64,000 bases of DNA from JAEYFP01 sp964579795 (GTDB taxonomy: Bacteria > Bacillota > Clostridia > Lachnospirales > Lachnospiraceae): NCBI GenBank assembly GCA_964579795.1, contig CAZOHM010000005.1, forward strand, positions 33,826-97,825. Direction: 5' to 3'. Below the pieces are notes generated by a model. The model was not told the origin of the DNA and did not search any database. It saw only the letters and a program-made list of their open reading frames with translations. Below are positions 60,886 through 64,000 of this stretch, one piece after another. The stretch's first letter is position 1. Every line of letters starts with the position of its first letter. Position numbers and translations under genes: made by a program.

Positions 60886-62157
60886 CTAATATTTCATGTT
60901 CTTCAAAATATCAAAACAGTCAAAAGTCGCAAAATAATCCTTGGCAGTTTCAGCTCTTCGAATCAGCTGTATGCTTCCATCTTCACATAATAGAAGCTCT
61001 GCTGATTTTAGTTTTCCATTATAATTATATCCCATGGAAAAACCATGTGCACCTGTGTCATGTATGAACAGCATGTCCCCTCTGTCTATCTTTGGAAGCA
61101 TTCTGTCAATTGCAAATTTATCATTGTTTTCACATAGAGAGCCTGTCACATCATACTTATGATCACATGGCTCTGTTTCTTTTCCAAGTACGGTAATATG
61201 ATGGTATGCACCATACATAGCAGGGCGCATCAAATTCACTGCACATGCATCACACCCAATATACTCTTTATATATATGTTTCTCATGAATCGCTTTTGTA
61301 ACAAGTGCTCCATAAGGTCCCATCATGAATCTTCCCATTTCTGTATAGATTGCGACATGATCCATTCCTGCCGGAACAAGTACATCATAATATGCCTTTT
61401 TTACACCTTTTCCAATTTCTATAATATCATTTGGTGTTTGATCAGGTGTATAAGGAATTCCAACACCACCGGAAAGATTAATAAAGCAAATTTCCACATC
61501 AGCTTTTTCTCTTAATGAAACTGCAAGTTCAAATAACTGCTTTGCTAAAATCGGATAATATTCATTGGTAACTGTATTGCTTGCAAGAAAAGCATGTATT
61601 CCAAAACGTTCAACACCTTTTTTCTTAAGAATGCGGAAGCTTTCCAACATCTGCTCAGGTGTCAGTCCATACTTGGAATCCCCCGGATTGTCCATAATAC
61701 CATTACTCATTTTAAATAATCCACCAGGATTGAACCTGCAGCTCATTGTCTTTGGAAAAGTTCCAATACAGTTTTCCAGAAAATCAATATGTGTGATATC
61801 ATCCAGATTAATAGTTGCTCCTATTTCAGCAGCAAACTGATACTCCTCTGCCGGCGTATCATTAGACGAAAACATGATTTCTTCTCCTTTAAAGCCAAGA
61901 GCATCAGCCAGCATTAGTTCTGTCATGGATGAGCAATCACAGCCACAGCCATATTCCTTCATAATGTTAATCAAAAATGGATTTGGATTCGCCTTAACAG
62001 CAAAATATTCACGATATCCATTGTTCCACGAAAATGCTTCCTTTACTGCCTTCAGATTCTCCCGAATACCTTTCTCATCATAGATGTGAAATGGTGTCGG
62101 ATAAGACTTAACAATTTCATTAGCCTGTTCTTTTGTTAAAAATGCTTTCTTTTCCAT
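60886..62157 (-). CDS. lysA: Diaminopimelate decarboxylase
   Basis: 423 residues. Fold-type III PLP enzyme making lysine from meso-diaminopimelate. PLP Lys is in YFAVKANPNP near residue 53; GIHAF near 195, the GGG-like LSGGVG loop and CDACAVNLMRPAMYGAYHHI near 310 complete the active site. It belongs to a Clostridia branch that differs from E. coli LysA, so other D-amino-acid or basic amino-acid decarboxylation is possible, but the adjacent ddh argues for DAP. ATTCTCCTTA upstream (AAGGAG on the coding strand) supports the start. Confidence 0.85.
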   Translation of the reverse strand: MEKKAFLTKEQANEIVKSYPTPFHIYDEKGIRENLKAVKEAFSWNNGYREYFAVKANPNPFLINIMKEYGCGCDCSSMTELMLADALGFKGEEIMFSSNDTPAEEYQFAAEIGATINLDDITHIDFLENCIGTFPKTMSCRFNPGGLFKMSNGIMDNPGDSKYGLTPEQMLESFRILKKKGVERFGIHAFLASNTVTNEYYPILAKQLFELAVSLREKADVEICFINLSGGVGIPYTPDQTPNDIIEIGKGVKKAYYDVLVPAGMDHVAIYTEMGRFMMGPYGALVTKAIHEKHIYKEYIGCDACAVNLMRPAMYGAYHHITVLGKETEPCDHKYDVTGSLCENNDKFAIDRMLPKIDRGDMLFIHDTGAHGFSMGYNYNGKLKSAELLLCEDGSIQLIRRAETAKDYFATFDCFDILKNMKY

Positions 62158-62170
62158 GATATTCTCCTTA

Positions 62171-63154
62171 TTATAGTAATGACGTTCTCATTTCATCAGG
62201 TGTTAACTGGCTTAAATACGCAGGTGCCACATCAAATACTGTCTTACAGCCCTTCATACCCTCACTGCTCATACGATACGCCGCACGGGCATAAGCTGTC
62301 AGTACACATGCCGTAAATTCTGGATTGGAATCAAGCTGTAAACGATACTCAATTACATGATGATGTTCCTTTTGAAGTCCGGTACTTCCTGTACGAATAA
62401 CTACTCCACCATGTGGAATTCCCGAATGGTTCTTTTTTAGCTCTTCTTCTGAAATAAAATGAACAGTAGTATCATAATCCGCAAAATAATTAGGCATGGT
62501 TTTTATCTCTTTTTCTATATATGTCAAATCAGCACCGTCTTCTGCAACTACATAGCACTCACGCGTATGCTTCTGTCTTGTTGATAAAATCGGATTTTTA
62601 CATTTTCTTACTGATTCCAGAGCTTCTTCAACCGGTATTGTATACTGCTTTGCATCCTTTACACCTTTAATTCTTCTAATCGCATCAGAATGCCCCTGAC
62701 TAACACCCTTTCCCCAAAAAGTATAATCACTTCCATCCTGCAGGATTGTATTCGCATAAAGCCTACTCAAAGAGAACATACCAGGATCCCAACCAACAGA
62801 AATCATTGCAATCTTTCCACCTTTTTTTGCTGCTTCATCTACCATGGCAAAATGTTCAGGGATTTTTGCATGTGTATCAAAGCTGTCAACAACATTAAAA
62901 CAGTTAGCATATTCAGCTGTCTGCTTTGGCAAATCGGTTGCTGAACCTCCGCATAAAATCAACACATCAAGTTCCTTTTTCATATCCATTAATGTCTCTG
63001 CACTGTAAACAGGAACATCCGTTTGCACTTTTACTAGCTTAGGATCTCTTCGAGTAAAGACTGCAACAAGCTCCATGTCTGTATTCTGTGCAACTGCAGA
63101 CTCAATTCCTCTTCCAAGATTTCCATACCCCAAAATACCAATTCTGATTTTCAT
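62171..63154 (-). CDS. ddh: Meso-diaminopimelate D-dehydrogenase
   Basis: 327 residues. NADP-linked single-step route to meso-DAP from tetrahydrodipicolinate, bypassing the succinylase/acetylase pathways. NADP-binding GILGYGNLGRGIE at the N-terminus with FTRR (phosphate contact), substrate segments VGWDPGMFSL, GKGVSQGHSDA and PHGGVVIRTG. Lies 13 nt upstream of lysA and 10 nt after the regulator, so the three are one transcript. Confidence 0.96.
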   Translation of the reverse strand: MKIRIGILGYGNLGRGIESAVAQNTDMELVAVFTRRDPKLVKVQTDVPVYSAETLMDMKKELDVLILCGGSATDLPKQTAEYANCFNVVDSFDTHAKIPEHFAMVDEAAKKGGKIAMISVGWDPGMFSLSRLYANTILQDGSDYTFWGKGVSQGHSDAIRRIKGVKDAKQYTIPVEEALESVRKCKNPILSTRQKHTRECYVVAEDGADLTYIEKEIKTMPNYFADYDTTVHFISEEELKKNHSGIPHGGVVIRTGSTGLQKEHHHVIEYRLQLDSNPEFTACVLTAYARAAYRMSSEGMKGCKTVFDVAPAYLSQLTPDEMRTSLL

Positions 63155-63164
63155 ATTCTGCTCC

Positions 63165-63869
63165 TTATCTTGTAGAATTTAATTTGATTAATTCTATTTC
63201 ATTTCGCATTGCTTCTTTAAAAACATTTACAAAATTGACTTGTTCCGAATATAAGCATGTGTCTGAACTGCTTCCTGATACATCACCTGTCAAAACATAT
63301 CCTGAATCAACTATTAGCCTGAGCTGATTTTCATTTTTCTTGGAAATATACTGTTCGCATCCTGCAATCTTTAACACTTCCTCAGATAATATTACGACCT
63401 TACGACTATGACTAACCAAAGCAGAAAGTTCTGATTTGAACAGTTTAATATATTCAGCAGGAGCTGAAATGTAGATACGATGCTCGGTTCTCGCAATCAT
63501 TGTATATACTTTATTCTTAATATTGCGAAATCCTTCAATCGTAACATATCCTTCTCTGCTATTATCCTTTGGCTGAACGAATTGTTCCAGCAACTGCTTA
63601 GCCTGTTCCATTTCACGAATACGATTCGTGCAAAACTCCTCTAATGTCATACCGCTGTATCTGACAGGTGTTCCTGTTATCATATATACCGCACCTTTAT
63701 CAAGCATATTGGCAAGAGCACCATATACGTTTGATCTGGATATCCCGGTCAATTTTGCAACCTCATATCCAGTCAACTCTGAATTATCTATTAGGCATAA
63801 GTAAATGCTGGATTCCTGCTTTGTTAAGCCAAACAGCGAAAGTTTCTCAATTATTTCATCCTTGTTCAT
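63165..63869 (-). CDS. TrmB-family transcriptional regulator
   Basis: 234 residues. N-terminal winged helix (about 1-75) with recognition helix GISRSNVYGALANML and wing GAVYMI; then a coiled linker and a ligand-binding-like domain. TrmB members are usually sugar-responsive or, in bacteria, of unknown ligand. As first gene of the ddh-lysA operon it is a likely local regulator of lysine synthesis, by inference only. Promoter is directly upstream; AAAGAGAAG precedes the ATG. Confidence 0.85.
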   Translation of the reverse strand: MNKDEIIEKLSLFGLTKQESSIYLCLIDNSELTGYEVAKLTGISRSNVYGALANMLDKGAVYMITGTPVRYSGMTLEEFCTNRIREMEQAKQLLEQFVQPKDNSREGYVTIEGFRNIKNKVYTMIARTEHRIYISAPAEYIKLFKSELSALVSHSRKVVILSEEVLKIAGCEQYISKKNENQLRLIVDSGYVLTGDVSGSSSDTCLYSEQVNFVNVFKEAMRNEIELIKLNSTR

Positions 63870-63920
63870 CTTCTCTTTCCATTCACATTATGATTTGCAT
63901 TAGTGTTTCTTTTAAGAACT

Positions 63921-63948
63921 ACTATAACATGTTTTATAATTTTGTCAA
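63921..63948 (-). promoter_or_regulatory. Sigma-A promoter of the regulator-ddh-lysA operon
   Basis: TTGACA (63943-63948) and TATAGT (63921-63926) with a 16-bp spacer on the minus strand. Confidence 0.75.
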
Positions 63949-63950
63949 GA

Positions 63951-63987
63951 AAAAAGATGAATTACGCTCTGCATAACTCATCTTTTA
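63951..63987 (-). terminator. Terminator of a unit to the right of the window
   Basis: Stem AAAAGATGA/TCATCTTTT with inner pairs between ATTACG and CATAAC-like segments, symmetric and T-rich on both strands. It immediately precedes the promoter above. Confidence 0.6.
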
Positions 63988-64000
63988 TATATATGTGAAA

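Overview
The window looks like a low-GC, Gram-positive, strictly fermentative Clostridia chromosome, most likely a spore-forming Lachnospiraceae gut anaerobe. The evidence is a Firmicutes-type Pst/Pho operon, T-box controlled aminoacyl-tRNA synthetases, a SpoIID homologue, a class B sortase, acetate metabolism through Pta, and near-consensus TTGACA/TATAAT promoters with 17-bp spacers. Almost all of it is core chromosome. I see no prophage, insertion sequence, CRISPR array, plasmid or integrative element. A run of ten Ns at 26765-26774 shows that this is a draft scaffold, joined inside pheT.

Layout, left to right. 1-4.2 kb: a sortase B cut by the window edge, a receiver-like protein without its phosphoacceptor, a tiny Cys/Gly-rich protein behind a sporulation-type promoter, two unknown helical proteins and an MgtC-family membrane protein. 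4.3-9.0 kb: leuS and an EF-G-2-like GTPase. 9.3-12.8 kb (plus strand): aroF-tyrA-aroA for aromatic amino acids. 12.7-19.2 kb (minus): the full phosphate operon pstS-pstC-pstA-pstB-phoU-phoP-phoR, headed by a candidate PhoP box lying in a 26-bp perfect inverted repeat. 19.3-22.3 kb: the glycolytic pair gpmI-eno. 22.3-29.5 kb: a membrane-anchored Mrr-type nuclease-fold protein, then (read from right to left) T-box-pheS-pheT-queA-PilZ, and a YihY membrane protein. 29.5-32.6 kb: spoIID, a probable 6S RNA and a radical-SAM aminomutase whose substrate residues match glutamate rather than lysine 2,3-aminomutase. 32.7-37.1 kb: a dlt-like surface-acylation cluster in the order adenylating ligase, carrier protein, MBOAT, SGNH protein. 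37.2-42.3 kb: T-box-tyrS, a MATE exporter, threonine ammonia-lyase and ftsY. 42.3-49.4 kb: smc, rnc, acpP, plsX, rpmF and pta, a conserved Firmicutes block that here lacks the expected ackA and DUF177 genes. 49.7-59.4 kb: tmcAL, a frameshifted UPF0210 gene with its ACT partner, a WalJ-like metallohydrolase, a long FtsA-like ATPase, coaE, polA, a zinc-finger anti-sigma-like protein and an Smr protein. 59.5-64 kb: a secreted VanW protein, tRNA-Leu(CAA), and a TrmB-family regulator-ddh-lysA operon for lysine by the dehydrogenase route.

How the parts work together: the window covers phosphate sensing and import, lower glycolysis plus acetyl-phosphate formation, amino-acid biosynthesis, three aminoacyl-tRNA synthetases (two under T-box control), fatty-acid/phospholipid initiation linked to SRP and chromosome segregation, and cell-surface modification. 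Nothing in it is a clearly new multi-gene system. The strongest leads are the dlt-like cluster with a changed specificity position, the PhoP box inside a palindrome, the possible RBS-blocking structure before eno, the extended FtsA-like protein, and the sortase with a long cytoplasmic tail beside a pseudo-receiver.
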